Shown one piece after another: positions 27,141 through 35,879 of a stretch of 41,442 bases of DNA. The position numbers and the translations under genes are program-made. Under the pieces are notes generated by a model that had not been told where the DNA came from, made no database searches, and worked only from the letters and a program-made list of their open reading frames with translations. The DNA is taken from assembly GCA_029248455.1 (NCBI GenBank), contig JAQWJH010000015.1, positions 1-41,442 on the forward strand. Reading direction: 5' to 3'. This DNA comes from Flavobacteriaceae bacterium (GTDB lineage Bacteria > Bacteroidota > Bacteroidia > Flavobacteriales > Flavobacteriaceae). The stretch's first letter is position 1, and each line of letters starts with the position of its first letter.

Positions 27141-28180
27141 TGCTTAGCAAATTATCTAAAGTTGCGATATATATGGAGGGTCATTTGTTTACAGATTATG
27201 GAAAGATGGGACACGGAGTTCTTAGATATTTACCAAATCCTATTGTTGCAGTTATTGACTCTCAAAATTCTGGAAAAAATATTAATGATTGTCTTCCTAT
27301 TGAAATTGATGTCCCAGTGGTCAATCATTTAGATGTAGCAATTTCACTTGGGGCTAAAGTTTTAATCTTAGGAATAGCAAGTTCTGGAGGAAAGATACCA
27401 AAGTCATGGTTTCAAGTAATTGATAGGGCCGTAACAAAAGGTTTATCTATTATAAATGGTCTTCATGATGAATTGAAAATTAAATATAAAAACAAATTAA
27501 GCTCTAATCAGTGGATATGGGATGTTAGAATTCCTCAGTTTATTCCAAAAATAGCTGCGGCTAGAGCGTCACAATTAACAAACAAGAGGATATTGTGTAT
27601 TGGAACCGATATGGCCTGTGGAAAAATGACCACGGGTCTTGAATTATTTAAATGGGCAAAAAAAAATAAAATTAAATCAAGTTTTATAGCAACAGGTCAA
27701 ATAGGTATAACGGTTACTGGAAAGGGTATACCTTTAGATGCTTACAAAGTAGATCATGCTTGTGGAGCTGTTGAAGAAATGGTTTTAAAAGAGTCTAAAC
27801 AGGACTGGGTATTTATTGAAGGTCAAGGCTCCTTATTGCATCCTGGAAGTAGTGCTACTTTACCACTTATAAGAGGAAGTTGTGCAACTCATTTAATTTT
27901 ATGTCACCGAGCAAGCATGACACATTTGGGTTCCCCTGCTGAACATATAAAAATACCTGATTTAAAAACTGTTATTGAATTAAATGAAAATGTAGCAAAT
28001 GCTTGTGGAATTTTACCAAAGTCCAAAGTCGTTGGAATATCATTAAATACAGTAGACCTAAGTTTTAAAGAAGCTGAAAAATTAATTAATTTTTGGGAAG
28101 ATCAAACCAACCTCCCTGTAACAGATGTTATAAGATTCGGATCTGAGAAATTAATAACGGCAATAAAATATTTTAATTAG
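27140..28180 (+). CDS. dgcN: DUF1611 family protein, probable D-glutamate N-acetyltransferase DgcN
   Basis: 346 residues. N-terminal Rossmann-like part (MEGHLFTDYGKMGHGVLRY..VAVIDSQNSGK) and C-terminal P-loop part with GTDMACGKMTT (155-165), then FIATGQIGITVTGKG and FIEGQGSLLHPGSSA, all typical of the DUF1611 family. DgcN acetylates D-glutamate so that DgcA can racemise it. Its ATG overlaps the dgcA stop, so the two are translated together. Its 3' end overlaps the converging fucosidase by 8 bases. The DgcN assignment rests on family plus pairing; older annotations call it an NAD-dependent epimerase/dehydratase. Confidence 0.85.
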   Translation: MLSKLSKVAIYMEGHLFTDYGKMGHGVLRYLPNPIVAVIDSQNSGKNINDCLPIEIDVPVVNHLDVAISLGAKVLILGIASSGGKIPKSWFQVIDRAVTKGLSIINGLHDELKIKYKNKLSSNQWIWDVRIPQFIPKIAAARASQLTNKRILCIGTDMACGKMTTGLELFKWAKKNKIKSSFIATGQIGITVTGKGIPLDAYKVDHACGAVEEMVLKESKQDWVFIEGQGSLLHPGSSATLPLIRGSCATHLILCHRASMTHLGSPAEHIKIPDLKTVIELNENVANACGILPKSKVVGISLNTVDLSFKEAEKLINFWEDQTNLPVTDVIRFGSEKLITAIKYFN

Positions 28181-29594
28181 AGCTATATAATCCAAGTTCA
28201 GAAATTAATGGAACGTCTTTAGAATCTAATATTGAGATTCTTAATCCTTGAATATTGTTATTACTAAATCTTATTAACCTTTTGGATCCTATTGTAGTTC
28301 CCCTTTCAATTGTTTGCCACTTGTTGTTAACTTTTATTTCAAATTTAAACGCTTTAACTCTTTGTCCTAAGTTTATGTTTTCAGAAATTTCAAAAATGTT
28401 AGCAGGTAGTTCCTTGTTAAAAGAGATTGTGATAATATTTTTTTCTTTAGATTTTAATGCGTGAAAAGTATTAAAGTCCTTATCAGTTACATTTTTTAAT
28501 GAAACTTTACGTTTATTAATACTTATTTTAGAATTTGTAATTAAATTATTTTTAAAAGTTGACTTCAAATAATTGTTTAGATCTATCATTCTTTGAGCGT
28601 CATTTTCATGAATCAAGCCTCGAGTATCCACAGGAATGTTTAATAGTAATGAACTGTTAAGACCTACTGAATTAAAATAAATATCGATTAATTTTTCTAA
28701 TGACTTTACTTTATCATCTTGTTCGGGATGATAATACCACCCTGGTCTAATTGATACATCTGTTTCTGTTGGAATGTAATGTGTCCCATTTTCTTGACCA
28801 GATGAAAACTTACTGTAATCAACCATACCTGTATACACACTATCTCTGTAAATACTTGACCAAGTTGTTTTATTTGCATACCCCTTTTCATTACCAACCC
28901 ATCTTATATCTGGTCCAGAATCACTAAAAATAACTGCATTAGGTTGTAGCTTTCTTATTAAACTATAAGTATTTGGCCAGTCGTAATAAGTTTTTTTATC
29001 AACTTTTCTAATATCGTCCGCGCCCCCATAAAACCCACTTCCTCCGTTGGCACCGTCAAACCAAACCTCAAATATTTCTCCATAGTTGGTTAATAGTTCT
29101 GTTAATTGATTTCTGAAATATTTAATATAATTTTCAGTTCCATACTCGGATTGGTTTCTATCCCAAGGAGATAAATATATTCCAAGTTTAAGATCAAATT
29201 TTTCACATGAATTTTGCAATTCTTTTATTAAATCCCCTTTACCATTTTTCCATGGACTATTTTTAACTGAGTGTTCGGTGTAATTACTGGGCCACAATGA
29301 AAAACCATCATGATGTTTTGCTGTTATTACAATACCTTTCATTCCTGATTCCTTTATAATTCTAGCCCACTGATCCGTATCAAGTTCAGTAGGGTTAAAA
29401 GTAGATGGAGACTCATTTCCATAGCCCCATTCTAAATTTGTGAATGTGTTCATATTAAAATGAATAAAAGCGTAATACTCCATCTCTTGCCAAATTTTTT
29501 GCCTTTCACTAGGTATCGGATTTACAGGGTCAAAAGAATCATTACACGAAAAATGAATAATGACTATTAAAATTAGAATAATAAAATTTTTCAT
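28173..29594 (-). CDS. GH29 alpha-L-fucosidase lipoprotein
   Basis: 473 residues from ATG 29594; a TTG three codons upstream (29603) is possible but adds nothing to the signal. Lipobox near VIIHFSC, then a short linker. GH29 signs: MEYYAFIHFNMNTFTNLEWG, GIVITAKHHDGFSLWPS, and the nucleophile Asp180 in EVWFDGANGG. The C-terminal part (about 340-473) is a beta-sandwich/discoidin-like tail. It probably removes alpha-linked L-fucose from glycans at the surface or periplasm. It is the only minus-strand gene between dgcN and the SGNH esterase and is divergent from the latter with 96 bases between starts. Confidence 0.93.
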   Translation of the reverse strand: MKNFIILILIVIIHFSCNDSFDPVNPIPSERQKIWQEMEYYAFIHFNMNTFTNLEWGYGNESPSTFNPTELDTDQWARIIKESGMKGIVITAKHHDGFSLWPSNYTEHSVKNSPWKNGKGDLIKELQNSCEKFDLKLGIYLSPWDRNQSEYGTENYIKYFRNQLTELLTNYGEIFEVWFDGANGGSGFYGGADDIRKVDKKTYYDWPNTYSLIRKLQPNAVIFSDSGPDIRWVGNEKGYANKTTWSSIYRDSVYTGMVDYSKFSSGQENGTHYIPTETDVSIRPGWYYHPEQDDKVKSLEKLIDIYFNSVGLNSSLLLNIPVDTRGLIHENDAQRMIDLNNYLKSTFKNNLITNSKISINKRKVSLKNVTDKDFNTFHALKSKEKNIITISFNKELPANIFEISENINLGQRVKAFKFEIKVNNKWQTIERGTTIGSKRLIRFSNNNIQGLRISILDSKDVPLISELGLYSSN

Positions 29595-29655
29595 AAGTTT
29601 CAATTTAGTAAATTTTAATACAAATTTAGATTCATCATGTCACTATTTATTAAGT

Positions 29656-29686
29656 TTTGATTATGGTGGAATTTAATATAAATTAG
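29656..29686 (+). promoter_or_regulatory. Candidate Bacteroidota-type promoter before the SGNH esterase
   Basis: TTTG (29656-29659), a 19-base spacer, then TAAATTAG (29679-29686). This fits the TTTG ... TAnnTTTG promoter layout with one mismatch in the -7 box. The ATG is only 4 bases after the box, which would give a nearly leaderless transcript. The same TAAATTAG-plus-ATG arrangement occurs at 10995-11009. Confidence 0.35.
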
Positions 29687-29690
29687 AAAT

Positions 29691-31172
29691 ATGAAAAATC
29701 TTTTTTTGATCCTTTTTTTAATTCCATACATTTTCATAGGTCAAATAAATTTTGATAAGGTGCCAGAAAATTTTCAGTTATTTCCAAGAGATGAAAACAA
29801 TGATTCACATGTTGTTTTCTCAGGAAATATTTCAAATAATATTGATTTTGAAGAACTAATATTAAAAATATTTAAGGACAATGTTTTAATTGAAAAAAAA
29901 TCAATAGAAATTTTAAATAAAAAATTTAGTTCAATATCAGTTATCAAAGCAGGATTATTTCAGTATAAGTTTGAGCTTTTTAAAAAACAAGATAATAAGG
30001 AGGAATTAATTTATTTAGCCGATAATATTGTTAGTGGAGACGCATATTTAATTACTGGACAATCTAATTCACATGCTAGCCATATAAAATCTATTTACTC
30101 TAATCAATATGCAAGAAGTTTTGGAGTAAAAACAGGTTATGAAACATATTCTGAAAATGATAAAAAAATAAGATGGGGTTTGGCAACTGGTAATTGCAAA
30201 GATTGTAAGAGTGATAACTTTATTTCTGGTAATGATGGAGCTTGGTTTGTTAAAAATTCTTATGGAGTTGGTGTATGGGGAATAGAATTAGCAAAATTAT
30301 TAATTGAAAAATATAAAATTCCAGTATGTATTATAAATGGAGGGAGCGGTTCATCTACAATTGAAGAAAACATGTTATACCCTGAGCAGATTTCATTAGA
30401 AACCAGTTTTGGAAGATTGGCATATCGTACTGACCAGGCAGGGCTTAAAAATGACATAAAAGCTATTTTTTATCATCAAGGAGAGTCGGATACTTATCAA
30501 AAAAATTCACTAGCATATACTGATAATTTTGAAATATTAAAAAATGACTGGAATAGAGTTTATAAGGGAGTAAAAAAAATATATCTTTTTCAAATTCATC
30601 CTGGTTGTGGAGGTGATTATCAATCTGAAATACGTGAAATTCAGAATATGATTTATAAAAAATATAATGATGTAGAAATTATGTCAACCACAGCTATCTT
30701 GGGGCATGACGGTTGTCATTTTTCTTTTGAGGGATATAAGGAATTTGCTAAGAGAATCTTACCTCTAATTTCAAGAGATTTTTTTGATGAAAAACAATCC
30801 GCTATTATTACGCCCCCTCAGCTATTGAAAACTTATTATAGTGGAAATAAAGAAATCACCTTGTCTTTTGATCAACCAGTCAAGATTGAACAATATTATG
30901 AGTTAAATGGAATTAAATATTTAATGAATAATCAGTTTTTTTTTAGTTCAGATAATAAAACAACAACAGTCCAAGGGGTTGTAGAAAACATAAATGCTAA
31001 AAAAAACAAAATTATTATAAAACTTAAAACTGAGAAGAAATATTCATATATATCCTGGATGCCCGGTAAATTTTATGAAAACAGTAACATAATATATAAT
31101 GGTCCATGGATAAAAGGAATTGAAAGCAATATTGGGGCTTTAAGTTTTTTTAAAAGAAAGATTAATCAATGA
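29691..31172 (+). CDS. Secreted SGNH-hydrolase, sialate O-acetylesterase-like
   Basis: 493 residues with an N-terminal signal (MKNLFLILFLIPYIFIGQ). Residues about 20-115 are a beta-sandwich; about 115-365 are the SGNH domain with Ser125 in ITGQSNSH, the block NGGSGSSTIEEN, YHQGESDTYQ, and the catalytic pair Asp340-x-x-His343 in DGCHFSFEGY. The tail (about 370-493) is beta-rich. The family removes O-acetyl groups from sialic acids or other glycans. Between two fucosidase genes and near sulfatases, a de-acetylating role on a decorated algal glycan is plausible. A strong terminator follows. Confidence 0.85.
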   Translation: MKNLFLILFLIPYIFIGQINFDKVPENFQLFPRDENNDSHVVFSGNISNNIDFEELILKIFKDNVLIEKKSIEILNKKFSSISVIKAGLFQYKFELFKKQDNKEELIYLADNIVSGDAYLITGQSNSHASHIKSIYSNQYARSFGVKTGYETYSENDKKIRWGLATGNCKDCKSDNFISGNDGAWFVKNSYGVGVWGIELAKLLIEKYKIPVCIINGGSGSSTIEENMLYPEQISLETSFGRLAYRTDQAGLKNDIKAIFYHQGESDTYQKNSLAYTDNFEILKNDWNRVYKGVKKIYLFQIHPGCGGDYQSEIREIQNMIYKKYNDVEIMSTTAILGHDGCHFSFEGYKEFAKRILPLISRDFFDEKQSAIITPPQLLKTYYSGNKEITLSFDQPVKIEQYYELNGIKYLMNNQFFFSSDNKTTTVQGVVENINAKKNKIIIKLKTEKKYSYISWMPGKFYENSNIIYNGPWIKGIESNIGALSFFKRKINQ

Positions 31173-31192
31173 TTTTTTAATAGGCTTAAAAC

Positions 31193-31217
31193 AAAAAAGC
31201 CATTGAAGGGCTTTTTT
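31193..31217. terminator. Bidirectional hairpin terminator
   Basis: A 9-bp perfect stem, AAAAAAGCC (31193-31201) and GGCTTTTTT (31209-31217), with a 7-base loop, followed by more T. It lies between the convergent SGNH esterase and the secreted protein gene at 31238 and can serve both. Confidence 0.9.
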
Positions 31218-31237
31218 TTTTGTTTTTTTTTTAATGA

Positions 31238-31921
31238 TTAAAAATCCATAACTCTAACCATCATTGTGGTGTTAACCAGTTTTCTAATACCATCTACTTT
31301 AGCAGAATATTTAGCAAATAATGGATCAGAAAACATTTTTTTGGTAACAGTCAAAGCGGTTTCAACATCGGGAGCTCCTGTCCAAACAAAGTGTGAATAG
31401 TCAGCATTTTTTCCACTGATTGGAAAACCGACGCCATAAGAGCTGTTTAAACCTGATTTTTTTGCCCAGTTTTGTGAAAACTCAGCAAATTCTTTCACGT
31501 ATAATGCAGGATTTGAAACTTCCATTTGGTAAATGAAAAACACTTGATCTGGTGTCCAGTCATTTTGAAACCAAACAGGAGTATTCAAAGCTTGGTTAAC
31601 TGGCTCAATATACTTGTTTAATTTTTCGCCAAATACTTGAGCAACAAGAGAGCTGTTCCATGATGTGCTAAAACTAGCAAATGAAGCTTCATCAGGAAAA
31701 CAAAATTGAACAGAGTGAGTAGCTTCATTAGTACCGTTAAATTGATAGGCAAACAAAGATTTAGTTCCTTGAATGTTTTTTGCCCATTCAGTTTGCATCA
31801 TACCTTTTAAAGATGAAACAACCATTTCAGGTTCATCTGTCTTAAAATCAAAAAATGCACAATATTGTGAATAAGTGAATGATGAAATGAATAGGGTAAT
31901 AACTAAGATTGATTTTTTCAT
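31238..31921 (-). CDS. Secreted protein of unknown function with two ferredoxin-like halves
   Basis: 227 residues. Signal peptide MKKSILVITLFISSFTYSQ. Two halves (about 20-115 and 128-227) each show the beta-alpha-beta-beta-alpha-beta order of dimeric alpha-beta barrel folds: each starts with an aromatic strand (YCAFFDFKT, QVFFIYQME), has a long helix, a strand with SVQFCF or SHFVWTG, and a helix ending near a PLFAKYSAKV-type segment. It is therefore probably a tandem barrel, but I know no function for it. No catalytic motif is evident. Transcribed alone, sharing a terminator with the esterase. Confidence 0.7.
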   Translation of the reverse strand: MKKSILVITLFISSFTYSQYCAFFDFKTDEPEMVVSSLKGMMQTEWAKNIQGTKSLFAYQFNGTNEATHSVQFCFPDEASFASFSTSWNSSLVAQVFGEKLNKYIEPVNQALNTPVWFQNDWTPDQVFFIYQMEVSNPALYVKEFAEFSQNWAKKSGLNSSYGVGFPISGKNADYSHFVWTGAPDVETALTVTKKMFSDPLFAKYSAKVDGIRKLVNTTMMVRVMDF

Positions 31922-32077
31922 AATATATTTTTTTTAAAATTTAAATATAAAACATTCAGGATAGAACTTTAAATAAAATTTACTTTAATTTTTATAAAAT
32001 AAAAGTGGGACTTAACTCGATTGATTTTTTGAAAAATTTATGATTTAAAATAATTATATATTAGATAAAAATATATC

Positions 32078-34492
32078 ATGAAAAAAATTATTCTAATTCT
32101 ATTTTTATTTCCATTAGTTTTTTTTGGGCAGGAAAACATTAACTACCAGAAACCTTCAAAAGAAATTCTCGAGCTTTTAGAGTTCGATAGACCTCCAACT
32201 GTGTTGTATGACGATCAAAAAAAGTATATGGTTTTTTTATACAGAGACAACTATAAATCTATAAAAGATCTTTCAATAAAAGAATTGAGATTAGGTGGCT
32301 TGAGAATAGATCCAAAAACAAATATTGGGAGTAGAATAACTTACTATAATAATGTCAAAATAAAAAACATAAAAGATAGAAAATCAAAAATCAACCAAAT
32401 ATCAGGTCTTCCTGACAACGCTAAACTCAGTAATATTGTTTGGTCTCCAGATCAAAAAAAAATAGCCTTGACCAATACTACGGAAAATGGGGTGGAATTA
32501 TGGCTTATGAAATTGGAAACAGGGTCTGTTGTCAAATTAACGGAACCAAATTTAAATGCAAATGTAGGAGACGTTATTAACTGGTTTGATGATAGTGAAT
32601 CCATGCTTGTAAAAAAGATATCTAAAAACAGAGAAGAATTAATTGACACAAAAAATATTGTACCTAAGGGACCAACAATTTCATCTAATGCAGGTGAAAA
32701 AGCACAAAATAGAACCTATCAAGATTTATTAAAGAACAAATCTGATGAGCACAATTTTGAACAACTATCAACTTCAGTTATATATAAAATAACTACAAAT
32801 GGAGATCAGCAAAAATGGTTAGATGAATCAATGTACAGAAGTATTTCTGTTTCTCCCGATGGAAATTATGTTATGGTTAATGAAATAAAGAAACCTTTTT
32901 CATATTTAGTTACTTACAGTAGATTTCCTTCAAAAACAACTATTTATTCTAAAGACGGTAAATTAATATCTAATCTAATTGAAGTTCCGTTGATTGAAGA
33001 ATTACCTAAGGGTTTTATGTCGGTTAGAAAAGGGAAAAGAAATTTTAGTTGGAGACTTGACAAGCCCTCCTCGTTAACTTACGTTGAAGCATTAGATGAA
33101 GGTGACCCTTCAATTTCAGTTGAATTTAGGGACGAAGTTTTTGAAATTGACGCCCCTTTTAATGGAGATGGTAAAACAATAATTAAAACAATTAATCGTT
33201 TTTCTGGAATTGACTGGGGAACAGAAAATATAGCAATTGCCTACGATTATTGGTGGAATACTAGAAATAGAAAAGCTTATTTATTTAACCCATCTGATTT
33301 TAAAAAACAAACTAAAATAATTTATGATAGAAATTACCAAGATGTTTATAGTGATCCTGGAATTTTCATGAAGTCTAGAAATGATTTTAATAAAAACGTA
33401 TTAACAATTCATTCTGGATACACTTTTTTGAATGGGCCAGGATTTACAAAAGACGGACAATTTCCATTTATTGACAAAGTGAATTTGAGTAATTTAAGTA
33501 AGAAAAGAATATATCAGTCCACATACACAAATAAATTAGAAAGTATCCAGGATTATGACCCTGACAACAAAAAGCTAATTGTCAGAATTGAGTCGCCCAC
33601 GGAATTTCCAAACTACTTTACAAAAAAAATAAATAGTAGCAGATTAAATCAAATTACAGATTTCAAAAATCCCTTTGTCCAGTTACAAAACATTCACAAA
33701 AAGGTAATAACATATAAAAGAGATGATGGGCTAGAGCTTTCTGGGGTTCTATACCTTCCTTTAAATTATGATTTGGTAGTCAAAGAAAAAATGCCCATGA
33801 TTTTATGGGCGTATCCAAGAGAATTTAAGGATAAAAAAAGTGCCGCTCAGAGTAATAAAAACTCAAATGAGTTTACCTACCCTTACTACGGATCTATGAT
33901 TTACTGGGTGACAAAAGGGTATGTAGTTCTAGATGATGCTTCTTTCCCTATTATTGGAGAGGGTAATGATGAGCCAAATGATAGTTTTAGAAAACAATTG
34001 GTTGAGAATGCCAAAGCAGCAGTAGATGCCGTAGATAAACTTGGTTATATTGATAGAAATCGAGTCGCAGTCGGAGGTCATAGTTATGGTGCTTTCATGG
34101 TTGCTAATTTACTCTCCCACAGTAATATTTTCTCGGCAGGTATCGCTAGAAGTGGTGCCTACAACAGAACTTTAACTCCTTTCGGATTCCAAAGTGAACA
34201 AAGAAATTATTGGGAAGCTCCAGAAATATATTACTCTATGTCACCATTTATGCATGCCAATAAAATGAAGACCCCTCTTTTATTAATTCATGGGGAAGAC
34301 GACAATAATTCAGGAACATATCCTATGCAAAGTGAAAGATATTTCAATGCATTAAAGGGCTTAGGAGCAACTGTAAGATTAGTAATGTTACCAAAAGAAA
34401 GTCATGGCTACAGGTCCAAAGAAAGTATTTTTCATGTCATATGGGAGCAAGATCAATGGCTTGAAAAATATGTGAAGAATAAAAAACAATGA
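32078..34492 (+). CDS. S9-family serine peptidase (prolyl oligopeptidase / glutamyl endopeptidase-like)
   Basis: 804 residues. Signal peptide MKKIILILFLFPLVFFGQ. A long N-terminal beta-propeller region (about 40-530) is followed by the alpha/beta-hydrolase domain from about 550. Catalytic triad: Ser669 in GGHSYGAFM, Asp742 in HGEDDNNSG and His776 in KESHGY. The GTYPMQSERYFNALKGLG segment after the Asp is typical of the secreted S9 branch found in Bacteroidota. It cleaves peptides in the periplasm or outside. The next gene starts within its stop (ATGA), so the two are coupled. Confidence 0.93.
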   Translation: MKKIILILFLFPLVFFGQENINYQKPSKEILELLEFDRPPTVLYDDQKKYMVFLYRDNYKSIKDLSIKELRLGGLRIDPKTNIGSRITYYNNVKIKNIKDRKSKINQISGLPDNAKLSNIVWSPDQKKIALTNTTENGVELWLMKLETGSVVKLTEPNLNANVGDVINWFDDSESMLVKKISKNREELIDTKNIVPKGPTISSNAGEKAQNRTYQDLLKNKSDEHNFEQLSTSVIYKITTNGDQQKWLDESMYRSISVSPDGNYVMVNEIKKPFSYLVTYSRFPSKTTIYSKDGKLISNLIEVPLIEELPKGFMSVRKGKRNFSWRLDKPSSLTYVEALDEGDPSISVEFRDEVFEIDAPFNGDGKTIIKTINRFSGIDWGTENIAIAYDYWWNTRNRKAYLFNPSDFKKQTKIIYDRNYQDVYSDPGIFMKSRNDFNKNVLTIHSGYTFLNGPGFTKDGQFPFIDKVNLSNLSKKRIYQSTYTNKLESIQDYDPDNKKLIVRIESPTEFPNYFTKKINSSRLNQITDFKNPFVQLQNIHKKVITYKRDDGLELSGVLYLPLNYDLVVKEKMPMILWAYPREFKDKKSAAQSNKNSNEFTYPYYGSMIYWVTKGYVVLDDASFPIIGEGNDEPNDSFRKQLVENAKAAVDAVDKLGYIDRNRVAVGGHSYGAFMVANLLSHSNIFSAGIARSGAYNRTLTPFGFQSEQRNYWEAPEIYYSMSPFMHANKMKTPLLLIHGEDDNNSGTYPMQSERYFNALKGLGATVRLVMLPKESHGYRSKESIFHVIWEQDQWLEKYVKNKKQ

Positions 34493-35475
34493 TTGTGAAT
34501 TTTTACAAGTATTTTTTTTTAATTTTTTTCTCATTTATTTCCTTTGGTCAAAACAATTTTATTGGATCTGTTGAAAGGTTGTCAGTTGAAGTTGACAAGT
34601 TTATTGAAAAAGATTCAAAAATTGAAATTATTGCCAAAGGGTTTGGTTGGTCTGAAGGCCCTGTATGGTCAAATCAATTAAATGCTCTTCTTTTTTCAGA
34701 TGTTCCCAACAATATTATATATAAATGGAATGAAAAAAATGGATTGAGTATTTTTTTAAATAAAATTGGCTATTCTGGAATTGTACCTAATTCAAAAAAA
34801 ACTGGAACAAACGGTTTGACAATTGACCATAAGGGAAACTTAATAATTTGTATGCATGGAGATAGGAGAGTTGTAAAACTTAATGACTGGCAAAGCGATA
34901 AGGTTATTCCAATAGTAACTTCATACAATAACAAACTATTTAATAGTCCTAACGATTTAGTTTATAACAGTAAAAATGAGTTGTTTTTCACTGACCCTCC
35001 CTATGGATTAAAAAAAGGCGATCAAGATGAATTAAAAGAATTAAAGTTTAATGGGGTATTTAGACTTAGTCCAAATGGTAAATTAAAGCTTATAATTAAA
35101 AATTTATCGCGACCCAACGGTGTAGCTATTTCTAATGACGAAAAAACACTTTATGTTGCTAATTCCGATTCAAAAAATCCAGTAATAATGAAATATCAAA
35201 TTACTGAGGAAGGAGTAATTAGTCCTGAAATATTTTTTGATGGTTCCGTGTTGTCAAAAAAAGATAAAGGGGCATTTGATGGTTTGAAAGTTCATCAATC
35301 AGGTACTGTTTTTGCCACAGGTCCAGGTGGTGTTTTGCTAATTAATAGTGATGGAAATCATATTGGTACCATTCGAACAGAAGTTAGAACTGCCAATTGT
35401 ACTTTTGATTCCAACTATCAATATCTATACATGACATCAAGTAAGTTTTTAACTAGAATTAAATTAATTAATTAA
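34489..35475 (+). CDS. SMP-30/gluconolactonase family secreted protein
   Basis: 328 residues. Signal peptide ending ISFGQ, with no lipobox. Propeller motifs: WSEGPVWSNQLNALLFSD (metal-type Glu), GLTIDHKGNLIICMHGDRR, FNSPNDLVYNSKNELFFTDP, RPNGVAISNDEKTLYVANS, and FDGLKVHQSGTVFATGPGG. It is clearly paralogous to the lipoprotein at 14496, but soluble. Its ATG overlaps the peptidase stop by 4 bases (ATGA). Together with the GMC oxidoreductase downstream, it could hydrolyse a sugar lactone formed by oxidation (inference). Confidence 0.88.
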   Translation: MIVNFYKYFFLIFFSFISFGQNNFIGSVERLSVEVDKFIEKDSKIEIIAKGFGWSEGPVWSNQLNALLFSDVPNNIIYKWNEKNGLSIFLNKIGYSGIVPNSKKTGTNGLTIDHKGNLIICMHGDRRVVKLNDWQSDKVIPIVTSYNNKLFNSPNDLVYNSKNELFFTDPPYGLKKGDQDELKELKFNGVFRLSPNGKLKLIIKNLSRPNGVAISNDEKTLYVANSDSKNPVIMKYQITEEGVISPEIFFDGSVLSKKDKGAFDGLKVHQSGTVFATGPGGVLLINSDGNHIGTIRTEVRTANCTFDSNYQYLYMTSSKFLTRIKLIN

Positions 35476-35508
35476 TAAAACAACTTTCTTTTTTAATAAA
35501 TTTACAAC

Positions 35509-35790
35509 TTGAAAAAAATATTCAGGTTTATTAGTTTTTTTGAGGGAGTTTCTTATTTATTACTTCTTTTTATTGCTGTACCAATTAAATATTATTTTGG
35601 ATATGAATTATATGTAAAAATGCTTGGGATGCCCCATGGAATTTTATTTATTAGCTATGTTTTTTTTTCATTCCTTTTAAAAAAACAGATGAATTGGAGT
35701 TTTAAAACAATGGTAATTGTATTACTAGGTTCTGTAATACCTTTTGGAACTTTTTATATAGACAAAAAGTATTTCCGATCTCCTCATTAG
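35509..35790 (+). CDS. DUF3817 small membrane protein
   Basis: 93 residues with three membrane segments. The start is TTG followed by AAA AAA, giving MKKIFRFISFFEGVSYLLLLF. The FFEGVSYLLLLFIAVPIKY opening, GMPHGILFISYV and a final short loop are the marks of DUF3817. Function unknown. It lies 33 bases after the lactonase in the same direction and may be on the same transcript, although its role seems unrelated to sugar use. Confidence 0.85.
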   Translation: MKKIFRFISFFEGVSYLLLLFIAVPIKYYFGYELYVKMLGMPHGILFISYVFFSFLLKKQMNWSFKTMVIVLLGSVIPFGTFYIDKKYFRSPH

Positions 35791-35879
35791 ATTCAAGAAA
35801 CTTGGAAATCTATATTTAAGGTTTATTTTTAAAGAACAAAGAAATAATTTAAATTTAATACATTAAAAAATCTTTCCAA

